From: Fidelibacterota bacterium
Lineage (GTDB): Bacteria; Fidelibacterota; Marinisomatia; SCGC-AAA003-L08; D37C17
NCBI GenBank assembly: GCA_004124405.1
Contig: SCKP01000001.1
Coordinates: 1-64,000, forward strand
Direction: 5' to 3'
DNA length: 64,000 bases
The position numbers and the translations under genes were made by a program. Shown in pieces: positions 55,117 to 63,800 of this stretch (positions within the stretch are counted from its first letter, which is position 1; each line of letters opens with the position of its first letter). Under the pieces are notes generated by a model. It saw only the letters and a list, made by a program, of their open reading frames with translations, ran no database searches and had not been told where the DNA came from.

Positions 55117-56106
55117 ATGGCTCGTAAATCCCAAAATTTAAACAGCAATTTTAAACTGCGCCCTTTTCAGGATGATGATTATGAAGGGTTGGCAGTATTA
55201 AGAAACTTGCTTTATCCTCAGCATCCAATATCTGTTGAGTCTATGCGTCACAATGATAAAGCCCGGGAAGAGAAAATCCTTCACCAACAATGGGTGTGGG
55301 CACACAAGCATTTAATTCTTTGTACAGCCTTATTTACTCAATGGGAAGAGATCTATCACCCTCAAAAATTTGTCATAAAAATCTATGTACACCCTAATTA
55401 TCAAGGGTCAGGATACGGTACAATTTGTTATGATCATTTAATGAATGAGTTAAAACAATTTGATCCTATAAAAATCACAACCCAGGTACATGAGCCCCAC
55501 CAACAATCCGTTCGCTTTTTTGAACAGAGAGGTTTCAATAATTCTATCACTGAAAGAGAATCCAGCCTGGATTTAACTACTTATAATCCTGCAGAATATG
55601 AAGCTGAAATAAATAGAGCTTTGCAACAGGGCTTCCGTATTATTACACTTTCTGAATTAAGAAAAGAAGATGAAAAAGCAGATTATAAAGTTTGGGAACT
55701 GGAGCGGGAAGTGTGTCCCGATATGCCCTGGACAGACCCAATAACTGTTCCGGATTATGATACCTATAGCAAACAGGTTCTTCGCCACCCAAAATTTAAT
55801 CCCAATTCATGGTTCTTCGTAATGGATGGCGATCGAATAACAGGTTTGAATAATCTCTGGAAAAGTGAACTACAAGATGGAATTATTACTGGCCTTACGG
55901 GTGTACGCCGTAAATATCGCCGTATGGGTGTTGCCACCGCTTTAAAACATACCAGCCTCACGTGGTCAAAAAATCAAGGCTATAAATGGATACGCACAGA
56001 TAATGCCGCTACCAATGAAGGAATGCTCAGTATTAATATTAAAGTGGGTTTTAAGTTTATGCCGGCTTGGCTGGTATTTGATAAGATCATTAAAGAAGAA
56101 GAATGA
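55117..56106 (+). CDS. Tandem GNAT N-acetyltransferase
   Basis: A 329-residue protein with two GCN5-type acetyltransferase domains. Domain 1 (~12-160) has the acetyl-CoA motif VHPNYQGSGYGTICYDHL, and domain 2 (~175-325) has GVRRKYRRMGVATALKHTSL and NEGMLSINIKVGFKF. Both acetyl-CoA loops look usable. The acceptor is unknown; mycothiol-synthase-like and other double-GNAT proteins share this layout. The ATG directly follows the PCMT stop, and the C45-like gene overlaps its end by 4 bases. Confidence 0.88.
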   Translation: MARKSQNLNSNFKLRPFQDDDYEGLAVLRNLLYPQHPISVESMRHNDKAREEKILHQQWVWAHKHLILCTALFTQWEEIYHPQKFVIKIYVHPNYQGSGYGTICYDHLMNELKQFDPIKITTQVHEPHQQSVRFFEQRGFNNSITERESSLDLTTYNPAEYEAEINRALQQGFRIITLSELRKEDEKADYKVWELEREVCPDMPWTDPITVPDYDTYSKQVLRHPKFNPNSWFFVMDGDRITGLNNLWKSELQDGIITGLTGVRRKYRRMGVATALKHTSLTWSKNQGYKWIRTDNAATNEGMLSINIKVGFKFMPAWLVFDKIIKEEE

Positions 56107-57191
56107 GTCTGCCTCACTTTAAGTTTATAGGAACAACCTATGAACAGGGTCTGGCTCATGGTGAGGCACTACAGGAATCCATTGCAAAAAATATAGATAT
56201 CTATCTCAATCGCTTTGAAAATGAAGCAGGAATCAGTAAAAATGATCTGCTTGAGAATACGAGTTTATACCTGAGTGTGTTGCAGGAGCAAGGTCCTGAA
56301 TATGTAAATGGGATGAATGGTATTGCTGAAAGTTCAAACAAAGAGCTGCTTGAAATTGCCATGCTTAACCTGCGCTATGAACTTTTATATCATGCCCTGG
56401 GGAAAAAATTACAATCCGATGCCGTTGATGGGTGTACTTCCTTTGCCGTACTCCCCGAAGCCGCAGATAACAAGCATCTGCTCATGGGACAGAATTGGGA
56501 CTGGATTCCGGATGTGGAATGTGTGCTTACCACCAGCATTGATACGGACGGTCTTCAGCGCATGGCTTTTACAGAGGCCGGGATTTTCGGCGGAAAGCCG
56601 GGCATGAATTCCGAAGGTATTGGGCTGGCAGTAAACGGTATGTATTCCACTGCCGATGATTGGGCACGCTTTGAGAGGCCCTTTCACCTGCGCTGCTATG
56701 AAGTGCTGCGTTCAAAAAATATGGAAGAAGCGTTACATGCATTGGCAGGAACTCCCCGCTCATGTACTGCAAATTTCATTTTGGGGCACGGACCTTCACG
56801 GGCAGTAGATGTTGAATTGGCACCGGACAGTCTGCGTCTGATTGACCCGGTGAATGGAGTATTGGTCCATGCCAATCATCTGGTGGAGCCCAAAGAGGCC
56901 GGTGTATCAGAACCGTTAAATCCGCGCAGGCATTTGTCGGAATTCCGCCATAAACGTATGGAAGAATTGTTAAATGAGCAAAAACCCCTAAATGTGAAAA
57001 TTGTGCAGGAAATTCTAAAAGATCATGAACACCAGCCCCAATCTCTCTGCCGCCATCGGGATGATGCCCTGCCAGAATCTCAGCATACTATTACCAAAAC
57101 GGCTATGATAATGGATTTGGAAGAACGAAAAATGTGGGTCACAGGTGGCCAACCCTGCAAGGCTGAGTTTGAAGAATATTCGTTAAATTAG
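56103..57191 (+). CDS. C45-like Ntn hydrolase (acyl-CoA:6-APA acyltransferase family)
   Basis: A 362-residue protein of the peptidase C45 group. The nucleophile is probably Cys111 in DAVDGCTSFA, exposed by self-cleavage in known members, followed by LMGQNWDWIP (Asn/Asp), GKPGMNSEGIGLAVNGM and LGHGPSRAVDVELAP. Family enzymes move or hydrolyse acyl groups on amines, e.g. in penicillin or carcinine metabolism; the substrate here is unknown. Last of the three-gene operon; it ends in a 4-base overlap with the convergent glutathione peroxidase gene. Confidence 0.88.
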   Translation: MSLPHFKFIGTTYEQGLAHGEALQESIAKNIDIYLNRFENEAGISKNDLLENTSLYLSVLQEQGPEYVNGMNGIAESSNKELLEIAMLNLRYELLYHALGKKLQSDAVDGCTSFAVLPEAADNKHLLMGQNWDWIPDVECVLTTSIDTDGLQRMAFTEAGIFGGKPGMNSEGIGLAVNGMYSTADDWARFERPFHLRCYEVLRSKNMEEALHALAGTPRSCTANFILGHGPSRAVDVELAPDSLRLIDPVNGVLVHANHLVEPKEAGVSEPLNPRRHLSEFRHKRMEELLNEQKPLNVKIVQEILKDHEHQPQSLCRHRDDALPESQHTITKTAMIMDLEERKMWVTGGQPCKAEFEEYSLN

Positions 57192-57793
57192 TTTTTGTCA
57201 GGTATTAAGTTAGAGTTCTTAGATAAAAAATGCCGTGTGATCAGTGTGTCCAGCGGCTTAACATCAGCGCCATAAAGCTCTATTATGGCTCCATTCTCAT
57301 CTAACAGGTATTTGTTGAAATTCCAGGAAGGGGAATCATCATTCCATCCATTTAATTTGCTGTCTGACAGCCAATCATAAATGGGATGCTGTTTTCGGCC
57401 TTTAACATGAATTTTTGAAAACATTGGAAAAGTCACACCATAATTAGTTTTACAGAATTTTTTAATTTCAGTATTGCTTCCCGGTTCCTGCCACATAAAA
57501 TCATTGGAGGGGAATCCCAAAACAACCAGACTATCTCCATAGGTATCATATAACTTTTGCAGCCCCTCATATTGAGGTGTATATCCACAGCGTGAAGCCA
57601 CATTCACTACCAAGACTTTTTTGCCTTTGTAAGCATTCATGCTGATAACCTCACCATTAATATCCTCAGCACTTAAAGCATAGAATGATTTAGAATTGTC
57701 TGATATTTCCTCAGCAGAACTTAGATTGAATACGATGAAAATGCCAATACCTAATATTAATAAAATAAGTTTGTTCAAATATTTTGTCTTCAT
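57188..57793 (-). CDS. Glutathione peroxidase family, exported, Cys type
   Basis: A 201-residue thiol peroxidase. The peroxidatic residue is Cys69 in VASRCGYTPQYEGLQ (selenocysteine in mammals); the supporting Gln, Asn and Trp are in LGFPSNDFMWQEPGS and PSWNFNKYLLDENG. An N-terminal hydrophobic helix (LILLILGIGIFIVFNL) anchors or exports it, so it works in the periplasm. Bacterial members often use thioredoxin-like reductants. Single gene, convergent with the C45-like gene. Confidence 0.95.
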   Translation of the reverse strand: MKTKYLNKLILLILGIGIFIVFNLSSAEEISDNSKSFYALSAEDINGEVISMNAYKGKKVLVVNVASRCGYTPQYEGLQKLYDTYGDSLVVLGFPSNDFMWQEPGSNTEIKKFCKTNYGVTFPMFSKIHVKGRKQHPIYDWLSDSKLNGWNDDSPSWNFNKYLLDENGAIIELYGADVKPLDTLITRHFLSKNSNLIPDKN

Positions 57794-57893
57794 TGAGGGT
57801 TAAATTAAATTGTATTTCAGTTATGAAATGTAAAAGTAAATTATCAAACAAATTTAATGAAATTAAATCCACTTTTATCTGAGGATAATAAGA

Positions 57894-58574
57894 ATGAAGA
57901 AAACTGAAGGTAACCCCTGGCTGATTAAGCTGCCCCGTTTAATTTTGGGGATTTTTGTTGTATTAAATATTATTGCCATGCTGAGTTATCCCGGCGGAAC
58001 ATTCCTTGATGATGCCACCACTGGTTACTCCTTTACACGTAATTTCCTCAGTGATTTAGGTCGAACACTTAGTTATGATGGTGAAGTTAATTTTCTTTCT
58101 TCTCAACTTTTTAACATGACACTCATTCTGTCTGGTGTGGTTTTTGCCATTTTCTACCTCCATCTGCGCAAGATTTTCACTGCCGATAATCAGCGAACCT
58201 TGGCTCTTATTGGCAGCTTCTTTGGAGTGCTGGGTGGATTGTCATTGGCGGGGGTGGGACTTACACCGGCTGATCTCTATCTGGACCTGCATATGATCTG
58301 CGCAACCTGGCTGTTCCGTTTCTTTTTTGTGGCATCCCTATGTTATTCAATGGTGATTTTCCTCCACTCTCAATTTGAAAATAAATACGCAATGGGATAT
58401 CTACTATTCACCTTGTCTATTCTATTTTACATTCTAATATCTGAATTGGGTCCAAGTCCGAAAGAGGTTCCCTGGGCACTCACCCTGCAGGTAGTCTCAC
58501 AAAAAATGATTCTCCTGATTCTCATGAGCGCCATTTACATCCAAACAATTGGACTGAAAAAACTTCAGGGCTGA
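57894..58574 (+). CDS. DUF998-like integral membrane protein
   Basis: A 226-residue membrane protein with about six hydrophobic helices. The first loop GYSFTRNFLSDLGRT, with the conserved FLSDLG seen in DUF998 proteins, lies between helices 1 and 2. No catalytic motif is apparent. It ends on the first base of the homocysteine methyltransferase start (1-base overlap), so they are cotranscribed. Function unknown. Confidence 0.75.
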   Translation: MKKTEGNPWLIKLPRLILGIFVVLNIIAMLSYPGGTFLDDATTGYSFTRNFLSDLGRTLSYDGEVNFLSSQLFNMTLILSGVVFAIFYLHLRKIFTADNQRTLALIGSFFGVLGGLSLAGVGLTPADLYLDLHMICATWLFRFFFVASLCYSMVIFLHSQFENKYAMGYLLFTLSILFYILISELGPSPKEVPWALTLQVVSQKMILLILMSAIYIQTIGLKKLQG

Positions 58575-59509
58575 TGTCCGCTTTCAAAATTCTGGATGGC
58601 GCCATGGGTTCAGAGCTCATTCGCAGAGGAATGGAATTGCCAGAACATATCTGGTCTGCTGCTGCCAATCTAATCAATCCCGAGTTGGTGCTGGAAATCC
58701 ATAGAGAGTATGTGGATGCTGGAGCTGACTATATTACGGCTAATACCTTTCGGACGACACCGAGAGCATATGAAAACATAAGGGTAGGGGATAAGAATGA
58801 AGAAGGCGGGAAAAAGGAGGCTGGAGAACGAAGAAAGCCTGCCCGCCGAACGGGCCGGGAAACAAAAGCCATTGCCAGGGAATCATTAAATCAGGCGGTG
58901 GATCTTGCAAGGGAAGCTGTCGGCAATTCTGCAAAAGTTTTGGGTTCTATTGCTCCTTTGGAAGATTGTTATTCTCCAGAACTGTTTCCCGGAAAAGATG
59001 CAGCCATCACTGAATTTCGTGAATTAGGTGGTTGGCTGTCTAATGCCGGTGTAGATATTCTTCTCCTGGAAACCATGAATAGTCTGGCCGAAACCGAAGC
59101 GGGATTAATCGCCTTGCAAGATTTTGAATTGCCTCTGTGGGTGAGTTTTGTGTTGAAAGATGATGAGCATCTGTTATCTGGAGACTTAATATTAGATGTT
59201 ATCAAATTGCTGCAAGATTATTCTGTGGAAATGGTACTCCTTAATTGTAATCCCTTGCGGCGAACGGAAAATGCAATGATTCATCTGGCGAATAATTGGA
59301 GCGGAAAATGGGGCATCTATCCCAACCTGGGGATTGGTGAACCTTCTCCTAATGGTGAGATTGTTGAGCATGAGACCATGGATAAATTTATTACCCTCAT
59401 GGAAAAAGCAATTGATATGGGAGCCTCTGTTGTGGGAGCCTGCTGTGGGTCATCCCCGCAGCATATAAAGAGTCTTTGTTCATTGAGCACCCCTCCCGAG
59501 CGCTGTTGA
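58574..59509 (+). CDS. Homocysteine S-methyltransferase with an in-frame insert
   Basis: Transfers a methyl group to homocysteine to make methionine. A 311-residue MmuM-type enzyme: ILDGAMGSELIRRG, DYITANTFRTTPRAYE, LLLETMNSLAE, and zinc ligands in LLNCNPL and VGACCGSSPQHIK. About 27 residues at ~71-97 (58784-58864) are charged, low in complexity and have no counterpart in the usual family spacing; the DNA there contains a small palindrome (GCCCG-ccgaa-CGGGC, 58841-58855). The enzyme is otherwise complete. Confidence 0.9.
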   Translation: MSAFKILDGAMGSELIRRGMELPEHIWSAAANLINPELVLEIHREYVDAGADYITANTFRTTPRAYENIRVGDKNEEGGKKEAGERRKPARRTGRETKAIARESLNQAVDLAREAVGNSAKVLGSIAPLEDCYSPELFPGKDAAITEFRELGGWLSNAGVDILLLETMNSLAETEAGLIALQDFELPLWVSFVLKDDEHLLSGDLILDVIKLLQDYSVEMVLLNCNPLRRTENAMIHLANNWSGKWGIYPNLGIGEPSPNGEIVEHETMDKFITLMEKAIDMGASVVGACCGSSPQHIKSLCSLSTPPERC

Positions 59510-59538
59510 GGGCTATCGAAATGAATATAATGGTCTTT

Positions 59539-59562
59539 CTCCTGTCTCCTTGCTCCTGTCTC
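59539..59562 (+). repeat. Short direct repeat
   Basis: CTCCTGTCTC occurs twice with a 14-base period (59539-59548 and 59553-59562) in the gap before the small membrane protein gene. It is pyrimidine-rich on this strand, the complement of purine-rich text like that in the homocysteine methyltransferase insert 700 bases upstream. Confidence 0.6.
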
Positions 59563-59570
59563 TTTTTTGC

Positions 59571-59759
59571 ATGATCAAACACACCTTCAAGATTACATTG
59601 GGCATCATCCTGATCATTATCGGGCTTATCGGAGGACTCATCCCAATCTTCCAGGGTTGGATGTTTGGTATCCCCGGTCTCATTATTTTAGCAAATTACT
59701 TCACCCCTGCTAAGAAATTATTGGATTGGGCAAAGAAAAAAACTGGGATTAAACATTGA
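59571..59759 (+). CDS. Small two-helix membrane protein, PGPGW-like
   Basis: A 62-residue protein with two hydrophobic helices around a turn: ITLGIILIIIGLIGGLIPIF and QGWMFGIPGLIILANYF, followed by a basic tail. The helix-turn pattern resembles the PGPGW family of small membrane proteins, whose function is unknown. The frame opens 7 codons earlier at a TTG, but the ATG at 59571 gives the expected N-terminus. No Shine-Dalgarno is evident. Confidence 0.65.
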   Translation: MIKHTFKITLGIILIIIGLIGGLIPIFQGWMFGIPGLIILANYFTPAKKLLDWAKKKTGIKH

Positions 59760-59792
59760 GTCTTCCATCTTGGTATTGCCAAATATGTTATT

Positions 59793-60164
59793 ATGACTAA
59801 AAAACCTGTTTTGGTATATGATGGCGACTGCCCCTTTTGTGTTTTCTGGATTCAGCGCTGGCGTAAACTTTCTAAAGGCAGAGTAGATTACCTTCCATTT
59901 CAGAAAATTAAACTTGAAGAATCAGAAGTAACTTTACAGCAATTTCAATCATCTATCTGGTTTTTTTCAGTGAGGAGTAATTATTATCCTGCTGCCCGGG
60001 CGCTGCTGCTGACAATTGAACACTACCAGCTTGGAAAATTATTTCTGTGGCTGATGAATAATATCCCGGGGATGAACAAATTATTTGACTGGATTTATTA
60101 TTTTATTGCTCATCATCGTAGTTTTTTCTGGTGGCTCACTAAATTTGTGTTCAGGGTGGATTAA
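59793..60164 (+). CDS. DCC family thiol-disulfide oxidoreductase-like protein (DUF393)
   Basis: A 123-residue protein with the family hallmark YDGDCPFCVFWIQRW near the N-terminus (DxxCxxC), then VDYLPFQKIK and SNYYPAARALLLTI, and a hydrophobic end. The paired cysteines suggest a thiol redox role. Family members are often encoded beside or fused to LMF/HTTM membrane proteins; the LMF-family gene here is 12 kb away. The end runs into the basic secretory protease remnant. Confidence 0.87.
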   Translation: MTKKPVLVYDGDCPFCVFWIQRWRKLSKGRVDYLPFQKIKLEESEVTLQQFQSSIWFFSVRSNYYPAARALLLTIEHYQLGKLFLWLMNNIPGMNKLFDWIYYFIAHHRSFFWWLTKFVFRVD

Positions 60165-60456
60165 AAAGAAAATCTCGACATTTGAAATTAATGCAGTTTG
60201 CTGGCATTTGTATGAAATGAAACCCTTGGAATGGTTTCCAATTGGGAAAGATGAAAAAGGATACCAGGCTGCCTATAAAATCACCGGTGGATTCTTTTTA
60301 TGGATTACCAATTTTAAAAATTCAGATTTTATTAAAATACTCAACACTGCCATGAAAAATGGCGAGTATGAGCCAGACATTTTTTATCAAAATACCGACA
60401 AAGATTTAGATCCTCTCTGGGAAGAATATCATCAATATCGGACGGCAAAATCATAA
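60160..60456 (+). pseudogene. C-terminal fragment of a basic secretory protease
   Basis: An open frame (also open 25 codons further upstream within the DCC gene) encodes ~98 residues that look like the end of a basic secretory protein (plant-type BSP peptidase): WFPIGKDEKGYQAAYKITGG, FFLWITNFKNSDFIKILNTA, and DKDLDPLWEEYHQYR, the usual family finish. The N-terminal part with the HExxH zinc site is missing, and there is no start codon with a ribosome-binding site. It is best read as a truncated gene left after a deletion that brought it against the DCC gene; a short coupled protein is less likely. Confidence 0.6.
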
Positions 60457-60801
60457 TTAATTCCCAAACCGTCAGACGGCTCCAAGTAAAACAAATATAA
60501 CCTTGAGCGTTTAATTAAAATATTTCCCCTTATTAAAGGGGATAAGGAGGTTATCCATGGCTTGATTATCACTATTAGGAGAATCACCAAAATTTCCCCA
60601 ACTAACAACTAACAACTAACAATTAATCATTATTAAATTGACCACCCCTTGTGCGGGGAAAATCCAAATATAATTTAATTATTTAAGGCGTAAATATTTA
60701 ATGAAGTGTAAGTTGACAACCAATTACTTGCGGGTGCTTTTGCTGCGGCAGGCTGGCGCATTACATATTTACATCATTAAATAGCAATTTGAACAATAAT
60801 A
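60457..60801. other. 345-base gap before dnaE with palindromes and a short tandem repeat
   Basis: No gene seen. It holds TCCCCTT-atta-AAGGGGA (60525-60542), three copies of a 7-base unit (CTAACAA) at ~60602-60622, and CCCC-ttgtgc-GGGG (60645-60658). TTGACA at 60713-60718 is a perfect -35 box, but no good -10 follows at normal spacing. These look like extragenic repeats; the dnaE promoter probably lies in the AT-rich part after 60660. Confidence 0.5.
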
Positions 60802-63800
60802 ATGGCTGATTTCATACATTTACATAATCATTCCGATTTCTCATTGCAGGATGGTGCTCAGACTGTGCAGATGCTCTGCGACCGGGTTGGCGATCTGGGA
60901 ATGGACAGCATTGCCCTCACTGAACACGGTAATTTATTTTCCATGATTCCCTTTTATAAGGCCGCCCGGAAAAAAGGCATCAAACCAATATTGGGCTGTG
61001 AAATTTATGTCTCCGTTGGCAAGCACACCGATAAAAAGCAAATTGTTACATCTTCCGGCAAAAAATGGGGTTATAATCACCTGGTTCTTTTGGTACAGAA
61101 TGAAATTGGCTATAAAAACATCATGAAGCTGGTTTCCATTGGATATTTAGAGGGATTTTATTACCGTCCGCGAGTTGATAAAGACCTTCTGCGCAAATAT
61201 AATGAGGGCCTTATTTGTACATCCGGCTGTCTGGCAGGCGAGATTAATCAATTTGCTGCTCAGGATGATTACGAAAATGCCAAAAAGGCTGCCCTCGAAT
61301 ATGCAGAAATATTCCCTGGCCGGTTTTATTTAGAGATTCAAAACCACCAAATTGCCGAGGAATATGCTTCGCATTCTATTTTACAACGCTTATCGGAAGA
61401 TTTGAATATTCCCCTGGTGGCTACCAACGACTGCCACTACGCTCTGATGGAGCACTGGGAAGCCCATGATGTATTATTTTGCCTGGGCACAGATAAAAAT
61501 CGAAATGACCCCAATCGGTTGAGATATGAACCTCGGCAATTTTATATAAAATCCACCGATGAGATGTTTGCTCTCTTTAAAGATGTGCCTCAGGCGCTGG
61601 AAAATACCATAAGGATAGCCGAGAGTTGTGATCTGGAAATACCCATGGGTGAATACCATCTGCCTACCTTTCCCATTCCAGGAGAAAATGGATCTGGGGA
61701 TGGCGATGCCTTTCTACGAACCCTCTGTGAAGCGGGACTGAAAAAGCGGTACGGAACAATTTCTATTGAAATACAACAGCGTTTGGATTTTGAATTAAGC
61801 GTGATCAAAAAAATGGGCTTTGCAGGATATTTTTTAATCACTCAGGATTTTGTAAAATATGCACGGGATAATCACATTCCCGTTGGTCCCGGCAGGGGCA
61901 GTGTAGCAGGATCAATTGTTGCCTACTGTACCGGTATTACCGATGTGGATCCTATAAAATATAATTTGTTGTTTGAACGATTTTTAAATCCAGAACGAAT
62001 TAGTATGCCCGATATTGATATTGATTTCTGTATTGAGGGTCGAGAAAAGGTCATCAATTATATTAAAGACCGCTATGGCCATGATTCGGTGGCTCAGATA
62101 ATTACTTTTGGTACCATGAAAGCAAAATCCGTACTGAGGGATGTGGGGCGTGTTTTAGGTATGAGCTATAGCGAGGTAGATCGTATTGCCAAAATGGTTC
62201 CCAATGAATTGAAAATGACGCTGGAAAAAGCGGAAAAAATGAACCCTGATCTAAAGAAAATCTCCTCCATTGATGAAACGCATAAAGAACTCATGGAATT
62301 TTCAAAGGTGCTGGAAGGATTGCATCGTCATGCCTCTACCCATGCGGCAGGCGTGGTAATTGCGCCGGGACCATTAACTGATTATGTCCCTTTATTTAAA
62401 AGTCCAAGTACAGGGGATATAACTACTCAAACAGAGATGACCGCTTTGGAAGATTTGGGTCTGTTGAAAATGGATTTTCTCGGTCTGAGAAACTTAACGG
62501 TTATCAATAAAGCCGTTCTCATGATTGACAAAAATCATGGTGAAAAAGTAGATATTGCCAAAATTGATTTGGAAGATGAAAAAGTGTTCACCTTATTCGC
62601 GAAAGCCCGGACAACAGGTATCTTTCAGTTTGAATCCGATGGAATGCGGGAATATCTCAAACAGTTAAAACCCACCTGTATTGGTGACCTCATAGCCATG
62701 AACGCCCTCTATCGCCCGGGACCAATGGCGAATATCCCCGAATTTATTGCCCGCAAAAATGGCTCATCAAAAATTGATTACATCCATCCCACTCTTGAGT
62801 CGGTATTAAAAGAGACCTATGGCATTATCGTTTATCAGGAACAGGTGATGCAGATCAGCCAAATAATTGGCGGGTTTACGCTGGCTCAGGGTGATATGCT
62901 CCGCCGGGCAATGGGTAAGAAAAAAACTGAAGTTATGGCTGCCTTTAAGGTGGACTTTGTGGATGGCGCTGTAAAAAAGAGTATTGATAAAAAACTGGCG
63001 GTTGAAATTTTTGATCTTCTGGAAAAATTTGCTCACTATGGCTTTAATAAAAGTCATTCTACGGCTTATGCACTGGTGGCATACCAAACGGCCTGGCTCA
63101 AAACTCATTATCCTGCTGAATTTATGGCTGCAAATTTGTCCTCAGAAATGGGCGATACAGATAGGGTAGTGAAACTGTTGGATTCTGCTAAAAAAATGGG
63201 AATTGAAATCCTCCCTCCGGATGTGAATACCTCTTTTGAAGATTTCAGGGCAATCAATGATACCTGTATTGCCTATGGTTTATCGGCAATTAAAAATCAT
63301 GGCGCTAAAGCATCAACCGCCATTGCAGAATATCGCCTCGCTAACGGCGAATTTAAAACCATTTTTGACATTACAAAAATTGAATCCCATGTAATCAATC
63401 GAAAAGCGCTTGAAAGCCTGGTTCAGGCGGGAGCATGCGATAATTTAGAAGGCCACCGTGCCCAGCAATTTGAAATTATAGATGACGCTCTGCGCTGGGG
63501 TCAAAAAATGACCGAAGAAGCCGCTTCTTCGCAAGAAAGTCTCTTTGGCGGAGATACCGCTGTTGCAGCCATTAACACCCCGGCTCTTCCAGATGTAGAA
63601 GAGTGGACCACTGAAGAATGTCTCCGCCGTGAAAAAGAAATTATTGGTTTTTACCTGTCAGGGGATCCGCTGGAAAAATATCTGGATGATATTAATGAAT
63701 TTTCCACTATCAACTTGGGCGATATTCCTGAAAAGAAACCGGAGAATATTCGTATTGGAGGTATTATCCGCAATGTTAACACCCGCTATGATAAGAAAAA

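Noticed and set aside
60600-60624. CTAACAA tandem units considered as a CRISPR array
   Set aside because: The repeat unit is 7 bases with no spacers, and no cas gene is in the window.
60713-60741. TTGACA considered as the dnaE promoter
   Set aside because: The hexamer 17 bases downstream is GCTTTT, a poor -10 box, so it was not annotated as a promoter.
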